Assembly (NCBI RefSeq): GCF_030815145.1
Contig: NZ_JAUSWJ010000001.1
Span: forward strand, 3,958,501 to 4,022,500
Source of the DNA: Kaistia geumhonensis
Lineage (GTDB): Bacteria > Pseudomonadota > Alphaproteobacteria > Rhizobiales > Kaistiaceae
Length of the DNA stretch: 64,000 nucleotides
Direction: 5' to 3'
Shown in pieces: positions 34,996 through 43,072 of the stretch. Made by a program: the position numbers and the translations under genes. A model generated the notes under the pieces. The model was not told the DNA's origin. It saw only the letters and a program-made list of their open reading frames with translations, and ran no database searches. Every line of letters starts with the position of its first letter. The stretch's first letter is position 1.

Positions 34996-35550
34996 TCAGA
35001 ACGCGACCTTGGGCGGTATCGAGGCGGCCGCGCGATCCTCGATCTCGTAGAACGGCTCCTCGCGGAAGCCGAGGCTCTGCGCGACCAGGACGGCCGGAAA
35101 GGACTGGATCGAGGTGTTGAGGTCGCGCACCGTCGCGTTGTAGTAGCGCCGCGCCTTCTGCATCTCGTCCTCGATGGCGGCGAGCTCGGTCTGCAACTGG
35201 CGGAAATTGGCGTCGGCCTTCAGCTCCGGATAGGCCTCGGAGATGGCGATCAGCCGGCCGAGCGCGCCCGAAAGCGCCTGGTCGGCCGCGGCCTGGCTGG
35301 TGACGTCGCCGGCGCGCATGCTGGCCGCGCGCTTTTCGGCGACATCCTCGAAGATGCCCTTTTCATGCGCCGCATAGCCCTTCACCGTCTCGACGAGATT
35401 GGGAATGAGGTCGGCGCGCCGCTTCAGCTGCACGTCGATGCCGCTCCAGCCCTCGCGGGCGAGATTGCGCTGCCTGACGAGGCGATTGTAGAGCGCGACG
35501 GCATAGAGGCCGACGGCGACGATGACGGCGATGACGATCAGCGTTGACAT
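34996..35550 (-). CDS. LemA-family protein
   Basis: A 184-residue protein with one N-terminal membrane segment (residues 3-20) and a long helical periplasmic or cytosolic bundle. The family motifs YNRLVRQRNLAREGWSGIDV, LKRRADLIPNLVETVKGYA and YNATVRDLNT are intact. It forms an operon with the downstream DUF2207 gene, a widespread pairing of unknown role. Confidence 0.92.
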   Translation of the reverse strand: MSTLIVIAVIVAVGLYAVALYNRLVRQRNLAREGWSGIDVQLKRRADLIPNLVETVKGYAAHEKGIFEDVAEKRAASMRAGDVTSQAAADQALSGALGRLIAISEAYPELKADANFRQLQTELAAIEDEMQKARRYYNATVRDLNTSIQSFPAVLVAQSLGFREEPFYEIEDRAAASIPPKVAF

Positions 35551-35706
35551 ACCCGTTTCCCCGGACGGCGCGGCGCTCTTCCGGCGCCTCGGCCATGGTA
35601 GCGGTTCCAGAGGCGTTTGGCGCCCCCGCTCCAGCTGCTAGCCCGATCGTTCGACGTCCACTGTAACAGCGCTCACAGCCTATGCGCGGCGCGGACGCTC
35701 GGCGTT

Positions 35707-36177
35707 TCAGGACTGGCGGAAATAGGGCCGGTCCCTGAGCTTCAGGAAGGCAATCGGCATCGCCATCAGCAGCGCCCCGCCGACGATCGAACCGAGAAGC
35801 GTCCCGAGGCCGAGCGCCCCTTGCAGCGTGGCTTCGCGATAGGTGCCGATGGCGATCGGGTAGAACAGGATCACGGCGCTGATCAGCCCGGGCGAGAAGC
35901 GCCCGCGCGTCTTCAAGAACGGCCCGACATGAAAGAAGGTCGCGTTGATGAGGAGCAGCGCGGAATAGATCAACGGGATCAGAGTCAGACTGCCCGCCAG
36001 CTCGGCCTGGACGATGCCGAGGACGATCACGGCGCCGTTGACGACTCCGAAATCGGCCCATGTCACCGGCAGGCGGATCACCGCCCGCGCCCAATCGCGC
36101 CAGTTGAAGAAATACTCTTCGCAGATGTGGATCGTGTAGGCGCCGAGAGCGAGCCAGGCCCAGACGGTCAGAGTCAA
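35707..36177 (-). CDS. HXXEE-domain membrane protein
   Basis: A 156-residue protein with about five hydrophobic segments and the family motif H-x2-E-E in YTIHICEEYFF near residue 17, plus NATFFHVGPFL. The family has no known function. The start is TTG at 36177, supported by AGGAGG at 36183-36188 five bases upstream and the absence of a nearby in-frame ATG. It lies 37 bases after the lytic transglycosylase. The 156 bases between it and lemA show nothing clear. Confidence 0.8.
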   Translation of the reverse strand: MTLTVWAWLALGAYTIHICEEYFFNWRDWARAVIRLPVTWADFGVVNGAVIVLGIVQAELAGSLTLIPLIYSALLLINATFFHVGPFLKTRGRFSPGLISAVILFYPIAIGTYREATLQGALGLGTLLGSIVGGALLMAMPIAFLKLRDRPYFRQS

Positions 36178-36214
36178 TATGGCCTCCTGATCCTCGGCGC
36201 CAGTGTGGCGCGGT

Positions 36215-37420
36215 TCAGCCGCCCTTGAGCGCGTTCAGCAGCGTCGTGTCGGGATAGGCGTCCGGCGGCAGGCCGAGTTCGAGCTGCGCCGCGCGGACGG
36301 CGGCGCGGGTGCCCGAGCCGATCATGCCGTCGGCCTTGCCGACCGGATGGCCGCGCTCCGCGAGCAGGCGTTGCAATTCCTGCACCTGTTTGAAGGTGAG
36401 AGCATCGACCTTGCCGCCGCGGCTGACCGGCGGCGCGCCGGCGAGGCGCGTCGCGAAATAGGCGGCCGTCAGCGAATAGACGAAGGACTGGTTCCACTGG
36501 AGATAGACGTCGAAATTCGCATAGCCGAGGAAGGCCGGGCCGTTGCGGCCCATCGGCAGGATCAGCGCGGCGGGGAGGCCCGCCGCGCCGAGCGTCGAGC
36601 CCGGCGCCGCGGTCACGCCGAGGCTCTGCCATTCGGCGACCGTCTTGCGGATCGAGAGGTCCGACTGCGACCAGTCCATGGTGGCCGGCACGCGCACCTC
36701 GGTCAGCCAGGGCTCGCCGCGCCGCCAGCCCTCGTGCACGAGCAGCGCCGCGGCCGAAGCGAGCACGTCGGGCGTCGAATGCAGCAGGTCGCGCTTGCCG
36801 TCGCCGTCATAGTCGACCGCGAAGTCCCGGTAGTGCGTCGCGAGGAACTGCACCTGGCCGAGTTCGCCGGCCCATGGCCCCTTCATTTCGGCGGCCGAGA
36901 GATCGCCGCGCTCGATGATGGTGAGCGCCGCCAGAAGCTGGTCGCGGAAGAGATCGGAGCGGCGGCAGTCATAGGCGAGCGTCGCCAGCGAGCGCAGCGT
37001 CGGAAGGTCGCCGAGATTGGCGCCGAAATCGGTCTCGAGGCCCCAGAAGGCGACGATCACCGGTGCCGGGACGCCATAGTCCTGGTCGATGCGGGCGAAG
37101 GTCTTCGCATTGCTCTTGATGAGCTGCGCGCCCTTCTGCAGGCGATACTTCGCGACCATGCGGTCCGAGAACTGCAGGAAGTTCTGCGCGAAGACGCTCT
37201 GCGCGCGGTCCTTTTGGACGACGTCCGGCGCGTAGGAGAGGCCGTCCAGCGCCTCGGAGACGGTCTGCGGCGAGATGCCGGCCGCGACCGCTTCGCTCTT
37301 GAAGGCGGTAAGCCAGGCCGGGAAGCCCGCGCCGTTGTTGCTGCAGGTCGCCGCGCCGGCCGCTCCGGCGGCGGTCGCGAGGCAAATGACGGTCAGCAGC
37401 CGCAAACCGGCCTTCAGCAT
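36215..37420 (-). CDS. Lytic murein transglycosylase (MltB type) with peptidoglycan-binding domain
   Basis: A 401-residue secreted enzyme with a signal peptide cleaved near AGAAGAA, an SLT_2 domain with the catalytic glutamate in AFWGLETDFGAN, and a C-terminal PG_binding_1 domain (KQVQELQRLLAERGHPVGKADGMIGSGTRAAV). It cuts peptidoglycan to anhydro-muropeptides in the periplasm. The ATG at 37420 begins the signal peptide; an in-frame start 14 codons upstream would spoil it. Confidence 0.9.
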   Translation of the reverse strand: MLKAGLRLLTVICLATAAGAAGAATCSNNGAGFPAWLTAFKSEAVAAGISPQTVSEALDGLSYAPDVVQKDRAQSVFAQNFLQFSDRMVAKYRLQKGAQLIKSNAKTFARIDQDYGVPAPVIVAFWGLETDFGANLGDLPTLRSLATLAYDCRRSDLFRDQLLAALTIIERGDLSAAEMKGPWAGELGQVQFLATHYRDFAVDYDGDGKRDLLHSTPDVLASAAALLVHEGWRRGEPWLTEVRVPATMDWSQSDLSIRKTVAEWQSLGVTAAPGSTLGAAGLPAALILPMGRNGPAFLGYANFDVYLQWNQSFVYSLTAAYFATRLAGAPPVSRGGKVDALTFKQVQELQRLLAERGHPVGKADGMIGSGTRAAVRAAQLELGLPPDAYPDTTLLNALKGG

Positions 37421-37507
37421 GGGGAAACCTCCGAACGGCAAGTGATCGGCGACACCTGACATTCCCGCGCCGAGAATGCAATGCCGCCGGCCGTGGGAGA
37501 GGGTCGA

Positions 37508-37999
37508 TCAGCCGCCTGCCGCCTCGCCGAACAGCGCGAGCAGCCCCTGCCAGCCGCCGGGCGAATCCAGCATCGGGCGCACGATCTCCGCCTTGTCGCC
37601 GAAGCGCTCGAGATCGCGGTGTTCGAGATCGACCCGCGTTCCGCCCTCGTCGAGCGGCGTGAAGCGGACCTCGACCTCGGTGAGGAGCGCGGCGTCGTAG
37701 CGCCAGTCGGCATCGATCTGCCAGGCAAGCAGCAGGCGAGCCGGCGGCTCATAGGCGAGAACCTTGCCCCAGAGGCATTCCTTGCCCCAGAGGCATTCCG
37801 ACCCGTCCTCGCCGATCTCGTACCAGCGGCCACCGGCGGTCGGCTCCATCACGACGCGCCGCTGCGGCGATGTACCGACGGAATGGCTGCGCGGCCACCA
37901 GCGGTCCATGCCGGAGGCGAACACCTCGAAGGCGCGGGCGGGGTCGGCTCTGACGGTGACGGAACGGCGAACCGGCGCCGGGCGGATGATCGGGTTCAC
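37508..37999 (-). CDS. SRPBCC (AHSA1-like) domain protein with an internal duplication
   Basis: A 163-residue START/Bet v1-like protein (RRSVTVRADPARAFEVFASGMDRWWP ... LLLAWQIDADWRYD ... GWQGLLALF). The GTG start overlaps the ArsR stop as GTGA, the usual ArsR-SRPBCC pair found in bacteria, whose ligand is unknown. Residues 69-80 read ECLWGKECLWGK because of a perfect 18-base tandem duplication at 37763-37798, which inserts six residues in a strand or loop of the domain. Confidence 0.88.
   Translation of the reverse strand: MNPIIRPAPVRRSVTVRADPARAFEVFASGMDRWWPRSHSVGTSPQRRVVMEPTAGGRWYEIGEDGSECLWGKECLWGKVLAYEPPARLLLAWQIDADWRYDAALLTEVEVRFTPLDEGGTRVDLEHRDLERFGDKAEIVRPMLDSPGGWQGLLALFGEAAGG
37763..37798. 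repeat. Perfect 18-bp tandem duplication inside the SRPBCC gene
   Basis: The unit CTTGCCCCAGAGGCATTC occurs twice head to tail without a mismatch. It is in frame and duplicates six residues. Lack of divergence indicates a recent event. Confidence 0.9.
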
Positions 38000-38328
38000 G
38001 TCGGGGTCTCCCTGCCTGCCGGCTCGTCGTCGCGGTCCGCCTCGGCGGCGAATGCGGCGAGCGCGTTGTCCCAGAACTGATCCAGCCAGCGGCGGATCTC
38101 GCCGAGGCCGGCCGGGTCGATGCGATAGATGCGCCTCGTCCCCTCCGCCTCGTCCCGCACCAGTCCCGCCTCCTTGAGCACCTTGAGATGCTGCGAGACC
38201 GCCGGCCGGCTGACCGGCAGGCCTTCGGCGAGCCGTCCGACGGGCAGCGGGCCACGGCCGAGGCGCACCAGAATGGCGCGCCGCATCGGGTCGCCGAGGG
38301 CGGCCCATCGATCTGATTGGTAAGTCAT
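37996..38328 (-). CDS. ArsR-family regulator
   Basis: A 110-residue winged-helix repressor without the metal-binding cysteines of ArsR or SmtB. The recognition helix is SRPAVSQHLKVLKEAG, followed by the wing. This is the subfamily that precedes SRPBCC genes, here overlapping by four bases. A perfect 16-base palindrome covers its start codon, suggesting tight autorepression. Confidence 0.9.
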   Translation of the reverse strand: MTYQSDRWAALGDPMRRAILVRLGRGPLPVGRLAEGLPVSRPAVSQHLKVLKEAGLVRDEAEGTRRIYRIDPAGLGEIRRWLDQFWDNALAAFAAEADRDDEPAGRETPT

Positions 38329-38335
38329 GACTTAC
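38320..38335. promoter_or_regulatory. Perfect 16-bp operator over the ArsR start codon
   Basis: GTAAGTCATGACTTAC is a perfect palindrome whose centre is the ATG (38326-38328) of the ArsR gene. It also touches the predicted -10, so binding would block initiation directly. Confidence 0.7.
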
Positions 38336-38361
38336 GATAGCAGGATGGCTGCGGAGATCAA
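38334..38361 (-). promoter_or_regulatory. Predicted promoter of the ArsR-SRPBCC operon
   Basis: Minus-strand TTGATC (38356-38361) and TATCGT (38334-38339) with a 16-base spacer. The -10 ends five bases before the ATG, so a leaderless mRNA is likely; no ribosome site is present. It overlaps the 3' end of the upstream gene. Both boxes match the consensus at four of six. Confidence 0.4.
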
Positions 38362-38714
38362 GCGCCTCCGGCGGCGGTCCTGTCGAAGGCGGCGACCATC
38401 CGTTTCGGCGCCGCGGCCCGCCAGGCGCGGGTCACCAGCGGGGCGAGGCGGTCTGGATCGGTGGCGGCGAGGCGGACGAGCACATAGGCATAGCCGCGAT
38501 AATGGTCGGTGATGAAGAATGTCTCGGGCTCGAGTTCGATCAGGAAGTCGCGCTCGCCGCGGTCGCAGGGGAGGGCGAAGACGGTGCCCTCGTCGCGGAT
38601 GCGGCCGAGGAAGCGCTTGCCGACGACGAAGGACATCGTCCCGTGATGCGTCGACTCCTGGACGCCGGGAAGCGCGAGGAAGAGACGGCGGAGATCGTCG
38701 GCGGTCACGGGCAT
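38358..38714 (-). CDS. MmcQ/YjbR-family protein
   Basis: A 118-residue cytosolic protein with the family pattern DDLRRLFLALPGVQESTHHGTMSFVVGKRFLGRI ... YVLVRLAATDPDRLAPLVTRAWR, a double-wing DNA-binding-like fold of unknown function. The ATG at 38714 is taken because homology begins there; 14 upstream codons are basic and non-homologous. It ends 30 bases before the ArsR start. Confidence 0.87.
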   Translation of the reverse strand: MPVTADDLRRLFLALPGVQESTHHGTMSFVVGKRFLGRIRDEGTVFALPCDRGERDFLIELEPETFFITDHYRGYAYVLVRLAATDPDRLAPLVTRAWRAAAPKRMVAAFDRTAAGGA

Positions 38715-38742
38715 GGTCTTGGCCAAACGCCTTCTGTCTCGG

Positions 38743-39720
38743 CTACTCCGCGGCAATCCTCGCAGCGTCCGTGTCGGCGAAGAAGAGCGCGCTGACGGAT
38801 TCGCCGCAGTTGATGCGCCGCATGGCCTCGGCGAGCGCCGGCGCTACCGAGAGCACGGTCAGCTTCGGCACGCGCTTTGCCGCCGGTACGGGGACCGTAT
38901 TGGTGCAGACGATCTCGACGATGTCGGGCTCGGCCGCGAGGCGGCCGATGCTCTCGCCAGCGAAGATGCCATGGGTCGTCGCGACGCGCACCGAACGCGC
39001 CCCGCCTGCCCGCAGATGCTGCAGGAGTTCCAGCACCGATCCGCCGCTCGCGATCTCGTCGTCGAGAACGATCACGTCGCGGTCGCGCACATCGCCGATG
39101 ATCGCCGAGATGCGCACCTTGGTGTCGCTGATGCGTTCCTTCGCGCCGGCCGCGACTGGCGCATTCAGCCGCTTCGCGAAGGCGGCCGCGTTCTTCGCGT
39201 TGCCGAGATCGGGTGAGACGACCACGACGCGGCTGAGGTCATAGCCCTGGAAATGCGCCGCCAGTTCGTCGAGCGCGTGAAGCTGGTCGACGGGCACGCT
39301 GAAGAAGCCGTGCACCTGCGGCGAATGCAGCGTCATCGTCAGCACGCGATCCGCGCCGGCCGTCGACAGCAGGTCTGCGACGAGACGGCCGCCGAGCGAG
39401 ATGCGCGGCGCGTCCTTCTTGTCCGAGCGGGCATAGGAGAAGTAAGGGATGACGGCCGTGATCCGCGCCGCGGAGGCGCCGCGCGCCGCGTTGAGCATCA
39501 GCATGAGCTCGAACAGGTTTTCCTGGACCGGCGCATTCAGCGGCTGGATGAGGAAGACGTCCTGGTCGCGGCAATTGGCCTGAAGCTGCACTTCGAGACA
39601 GTCGTTCGAGAAGCGCTTCAGCCGCGTCGGCAGCAAGGGGACATGGAGATGCGCGCAGATCTCCTGCGCGAGTTCGGGGTTGGCCTGGCCGCCGAAAACC
39701 GCAATCTCGCGCATGGACAT
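38743..39720 (-). CDS. Ribose-phosphate pyrophosphokinase (PRPP synthetase-like)
   Basis: A 325-residue protein with the duplicated PRTase-like fold. Visible are NDCLEVQLQANCRDQDVF, the DARSDKKDAPR-type ATP region (YARSDKKDAPRISLGG) and the PRPP loop VIVLDDEIASGGS. It makes PRPP from ribose 5-phosphate and ATP. The gene is not in an operon with other nucleotide genes. Two ATGs six bases apart (39720, 39714) are possible starts. Confidence 0.9.
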   Translation of the reverse strand: MSMREIAVFGGQANPELAQEICAHLHVPLLPTRLKRFSNDCLEVQLQANCRDQDVFLIQPLNAPVQENLFELMLMLNAARGASAARITAVIPYFSYARSDKKDAPRISLGGRLVADLLSTAGADRVLTMTLHSPQVHGFFSVPVDQLHALDELAAHFQGYDLSRVVVVSPDLGNAKNAAAFAKRLNAPVAAGAKERISDTKVRISAIIGDVRDRDVIVLDDEIASGGSVLELLQHLRAGGARSVRVATTHGIFAGESIGRLAAEPDIVEIVCTNTVPVPAAKRVPKLTVLSVAPALAEAMRRINCGESVSALFFADTDAARIAAE

Positions 39721-39827
39721 GTCCTGCTGATGCTATGGCGGCCCTTTAGTGGATTCCCCGGGCACAATCAACGCGGTTCCGGCCCGGCGACCCGATATCG
39801 GCGGTCGCGGCCATGGTCGAACGCTCC

Positions 39828-40397
39828 CTAGCCGAGGCGGGCGCACCAGTCTCGCAGCGTGGCTTCGATGGAGGCAGCGGCGGTGCCGTCGCCCTCGAAG
39901 GCCCACCAGATCAAGGCGCCCTGCCAGAGGGCCGACATCTCGCGGGCGCGGTCTTCGCGCGGGCCAACCGCGTCCGCAAGCCTTGGCGCCAGAAGGGCGG
40001 TGAGGCGCGCGCGCCATTCGGCGCCGCGCAGGCGAAGCTCGGGGTCGCGAAGATCCTCCCGCAGCAGCAGCAGCTGGTCGGCAAAGGCGTCGCCCTCGGG
40101 ATAGTCGGCGGAAAGGCGCACCAGCATCGCCACCGCGCCCTCGGGCGTCGGCGGCGTCGCCGCCGCGGCCGCCTCCGTTTCCGCGTCGAGCAAGTCCCAG
40201 GCCCTGACGAGTGCCACCTTGAGGAGGGCCGCCTTGCTGCCGAACCGCTGGACGAGCGTCGCGGGGGCCAGCTGCGTCGCCGCGCTCACGGCGGCGAATG
40301 TCACGGCCTCTGGCCCGCCATGGATCATCAGCGACAGGGCGGCATCCAGAAGATCGGTATCCGAGACGGAGCGGGGGCGGGCCACTTGACCATCCAT
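39828..40397 (-). CDS. TetR-family regulator
   Basis: A 189-residue repressor with an N-terminal HTH (VTFAAVSAATQLAPATLVQRFGSKAALL) and a helical ligand domain. It is divergent from a DHFR-like reductase, and an imperfect palindrome lies between the two genes next to its ATG. The likely target is therefore that shared promoter. The inducer is unknown. Confidence 0.9.
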   Translation of the reverse strand: MDGQVARPRSVSDTDLLDAALSLMIHGGPEAVTFAAVSAATQLAPATLVQRFGSKAALLKVALVRAWDLLDAETEAAAAATPPTPEGAVAMLVRLSADYPEGDAFADQLLLLREDLRDPELRLRGAEWRARLTALLAPRLADAVGPREDRAREMSALWQGALIWWAFEGDGTAAASIEATLRDWCARLG

Positions 40398-40423
40398 TAG
40401 TGAATGAATATTCGTTTATAAAT
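40396..40423. promoter_or_regulatory. TetR operator and promoter region
   Basis: A palindrome centred between 40409 and 40410 pairs 10 of 14 positions, with core AATGAATATTCGTT pairing six of seven. TATAAA at 40417-40422 could serve as the -10 for the plus-strand reductase, whose GGAGG at 40433-40437 lies six bases before the ATG. Binding would cover promoters of both genes. Confidence 0.6.
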
Positions 40424-40443
40424 CATGAGCGCTGGAGGCGACG

Positions 40444-41007
40444 ATGGCAACCATCCGAGGCTATATGGGCGTGAGCCTCGATGGCTATATCGCGGCCGCA
40501 GACGGGGGCATCGACTGGCTGCGGAAATACGACGCCGTCGATCTCGGCGAGCGGGCCTATGACCATTTCATTCGCGACATCGGAACCGTCGTCATGGGAC
40601 GGGCGACCTACGATGCGATCACCACGCTCGGGATCGGCTGGCCCTATGGCGCGCAGCGCGCCCTGGTCGTGACCAGCCGGCCGCTCGCCGATCCGATCGG
40701 CGCCCTGGAGCTCCGGGGCGGCGACATCGACGCGCTGGTCGCGGAGTGTCGGGACTTCGCAGATGGCGATGTCTGGATCGTCGGCGGCGGACGGCTGCAG
40801 CAGGCCTTCATCGAGCGGGGCGCGCTCGACCGGCTGGAACTCTTCGTCGTGCCGGAGATCGTCGGCGGCGGCCATCCGACCTTCCCGCCGAACGGTTTCG
40901 CGCGCAGCCTGCGCCTTGCCGGCGCGGCGCCGCTCGCCGCCGGCATCGTCTGGTTCGATTATCGCTTCGACCCGCTCACGCCGCCTGGCGGCGCTGGTAG
41001 TCCTTGA
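40444..41007 (+). CDS. Dihydrofolate-reductase-like (RibD C-terminal) protein
   Basis: A 187-residue NADPH-dependent reductase fold: YMGVSLDGYIAAADGGIDWL, VMGRATYDAI and DVWIVGGGRLQQAFIERG are typical of the YyaP/YwjB and RibD_C group, whose members reduce unknown pterin-like or other substrates. Under the divergent TetR gene. Its last 32 bases overlap the 3' end of the convergent prfC. Confidence 0.88.
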   Translation: MATIRGYMGVSLDGYIAAADGGIDWLRKYDAVDLGERAYDHFIRDIGTVVMGRATYDAITTLGIGWPYGAQRALVVTSRPLADPIGALELRGGDIDALVAECRDFADGDVWIVGGGRLQQAFIERGALDRLELFVVPEIVGGGHPTFPPNGFARSLRLAGAAPLAAGIVWFDYRFDPLTPPGGAGSP

Positions 41008-42562
41008 TCTCGGTGGCGACGATATCGGGCGAGCGGTCGAGTTCGTAGCGCAGCTCGAAGGCCGAGGGGGCCATGAAGACCGGCGCGCCGTCGAGATCGG
41101 AGGCCATCGAGCCGCGATGGCGCTCGATGAAGGTCTCGAGCTTGTCGCGGTCGTCGGAGGAGATCCACCGGCACACCGAGAAGCGCGAGGATTCGAAATC
41201 GATCGGCAGGCCGTATTCGGCCTGCATCCGCTCCTTGAGCACGTCGAGCTGCAGCGCGCCGACCACGCCGACGATCGCCGGCGAGCCGTCATGCGGCACG
41301 AAGACCTGCACGACGCCCTCTTCGGCCATCTGCTGCAGCGCTTCCTTCAGCTTTTTCGCCTTCATCGGGTCCTGCAGGCGGATGCGGCGCAGGATTTCCG
41401 GCGCGAAGCTGGGCACGCCGCGGAAGACGAGGTTCTCGCCCTCGGTCAGCGTGTCGCCGATGCGGAGCGTGCCGTGATTGGGAATGCCGACCACGTCGCC
41501 GGCGAAGGCTTCGTCGGCGAGCAGGCGGTCCTGCGCGAAGAAGAACTGCGGCGCCGAGAGCGGGATCGGCTTGCCGGTGCGCACGAGGCGCGCCTTCATG
41601 CCGCGCTGCAGCCGGCCCGAGCAGACGCGCAGGAAGGCGATGCGGTCGCGGTGGTTCGGATCCATGTTTGCCTGGATCTTGAACACGAAGCCGGACATCT
41701 CCTTCTCGGTCGGCTCGACCAGCCGGCTCTCGGCCTGCTGCGGACGGGGCGGCGGCGCGAAGGCGGCCAGCGCGTCGATGAGGTCGCGCACGCCGAAATT
41801 CCTCAGTGCCGAGCCGAAATAGACCGGCGTCAGATGGCCTTCGCGGAAGGCCTCCATGTCGAAGCCGTTCGCGGCGCCCTCGATGAGCTCCATTTCCTCG
41901 CGGAAGGTCGCGACCGCCTCGGGCGTCGTGAGCCCGTCGATATAGGGATCGTTCGGCCCGCTCACGACATGCGGCTCGGCATCGGTGTCGATGCGGCGCA
42001 CGCGACGCCCGACGATGTCGTAGGTTCCGGCGAAGTCGCGGCCGCGGCCGATCGGCCAGGTCATCGGCGCGGTGTCGAGCGCCAGCGTCTTCTCGATCTC
42101 GTCGAGCAGGTCGAAGGGATCGCGGCTTTCGCGGTCGAGCTTGTTGACGAAGGTGACGATCGGAATGTCGCGCAGGCGGCAGACCTCGAACAGCTTGCGG
42201 GTGCGGTCCTCGATGCCCTTCGCCGCGTCGATCACCATGACGGCCGAGTCGACGGCGGTCAGCGTGCGGTAGGTGTCTTCCGAGAAGTCCTCGTGGCCGG
42301 GCGTGTCGAGCAGGTTGAAGATCGCGCCGCCATATTCGAACGTCATCACCGAGGTGACGACCGAGATGCCGCGCTCGCGCTCGATGTTCATCCAGTCCGA
42401 GCGGGTCTGGCGGCGGTCGCGCTTGCCCTTCACCTCGCCGGCGAGCTGGATCGCGCCGCCCATCAACAGCAGCTTTTCGGTCAGCGTCGTCTTGCCCGCA
42501 TCGGGGTGCGAGATGATGGCGAAGGTGCGACGGCGGTCGACGGGTCCTGCGGATGCGTCCAT
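40976..42562 (-). CDS. prfC: Peptide chain release factor 3
   Basis: A translational GTPase that recycles RF1 and RF2. G1 is SHPDAGKTTL (19-28), with G3 in DTPGHEDFS and G4 in NKLDRE, then the beta-barrel and C-terminal RF3 domains. The length of 528 residues is typical. ATG 42562 is preferred; a TTG six codons upstream is also possible. Convergent with the DHFR-like gene with a 32-base overlap. Confidence 0.93.
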   Translation of the reverse strand: MDASAGPVDRRRTFAIISHPDAGKTTLTEKLLLMGGAIQLAGEVKGKRDRRQTRSDWMNIERERGISVVTSVMTFEYGGAIFNLLDTPGHEDFSEDTYRTLTAVDSAVMVIDAAKGIEDRTRKLFEVCRLRDIPIVTFVNKLDRESRDPFDLLDEIEKTLALDTAPMTWPIGRGRDFAGTYDIVGRRVRRIDTDAEPHVVSGPNDPYIDGLTTPEAVATFREEMELIEGAANGFDMEAFREGHLTPVYFGSALRNFGVRDLIDALAAFAPPPRPQQAESRLVEPTEKEMSGFVFKIQANMDPNHRDRIAFLRVCSGRLQRGMKARLVRTGKPIPLSAPQFFFAQDRLLADEAFAGDVVGIPNHGTLRIGDTLTEGENLVFRGVPSFAPEILRRIRLQDPMKAKKLKEALQQMAEEGVVQVFVPHDGSPAIVGVVGALQLDVLKERMQAEYGLPIDFESSRFSVCRWISSDDRDKLETFIERHRGSMASDLDGAPVFMAPSAFELRYELDRSPDIVATEIKDYQRRQAA

Positions 42563-42631
42563 GGGCTCGTTGTCGGGCAATGTTGGCTTTGGCCGGCATG
42601 GTTAGACGACCGCGCCGCGAAAGGCCAGTCC

Positions 42632-42982
42632 TCAGCGCTTCCGGATGATGGCGGCCAGCCCGAGGGCGAGCCAGCCGAAGATCATCGCCGTGCCGCCCCA
42701 GGGGGCCGCGAAGGCGAGGGCCGCGCTGCCGGAGAGATCGTGAAAGGCGAGCGCGCCGGCAAAGACGAGGAGGCCGGCGGCGATGACGAAGCCCGCCAGC
42801 AGCATCGGCCGGCTGGCCGCCCGTCCATGAAGGCCGAGCGCGAGCAGGGCCGGCGCCTGCGCCATCGCGATCTGCCCGGCGGTCGCGAGACGTTCGGCGC
42901 CGGCGATATGGGCGCCGGCCGCCGCGAGGGCGACACCGGCGGCGCCGGCGAGGCCGGCTGCGAAGAGGAGGATGCGGTCCAT
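42632..42982 (-). CDS. DUF423 small membrane protein
   Basis: A 116-residue protein with four hydrophobic segments (about 4-22, 35-52, 60-80, 95-112) and the DUF423 pattern GAHIAGAERLATAGQIAMAQAPALLALG. Function unknown in all organisms. It lies 69 bases upstream of prfC on the same strand. Confidence 0.85.
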   Translation of the reverse strand: MDRILLFAAGLAGAAGVALAAAGAHIAGAERLATAGQIAMAQAPALLALGLHGRAASRPMLLAGFVIAAGLLVFAGALAFHDLSGSAALAFAAPWGGTAMIFGWLALGLAAIIRKR

Positions 42983-43046
42983 GGCGCGGATATCCCTGCT
43001 TGGTGCTGGCGCGACCGTAGCTCCCGCCCTAAGTTGCGTCACGATC

Positions 43047-43063
43047 CCTAAAATCGATTCAGG
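43047..43063. promoter_or_regulatory. LacI-type operator upstream of the epimerase
   Basis: CCTAAAATCGATTCAGG contains AATCGATT, the self-complementary core with central CG typical of LacI/GalR-family operators. TAAAAT at 43049-43054 within it matches a -10 at five of six. A near-identical site occurs at 49242-49258. The AGGAGG at 43061-43066 is the ribosome site of the next gene. Confidence 0.55.
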
Positions 43064-43072
43064 AGGACCAGC

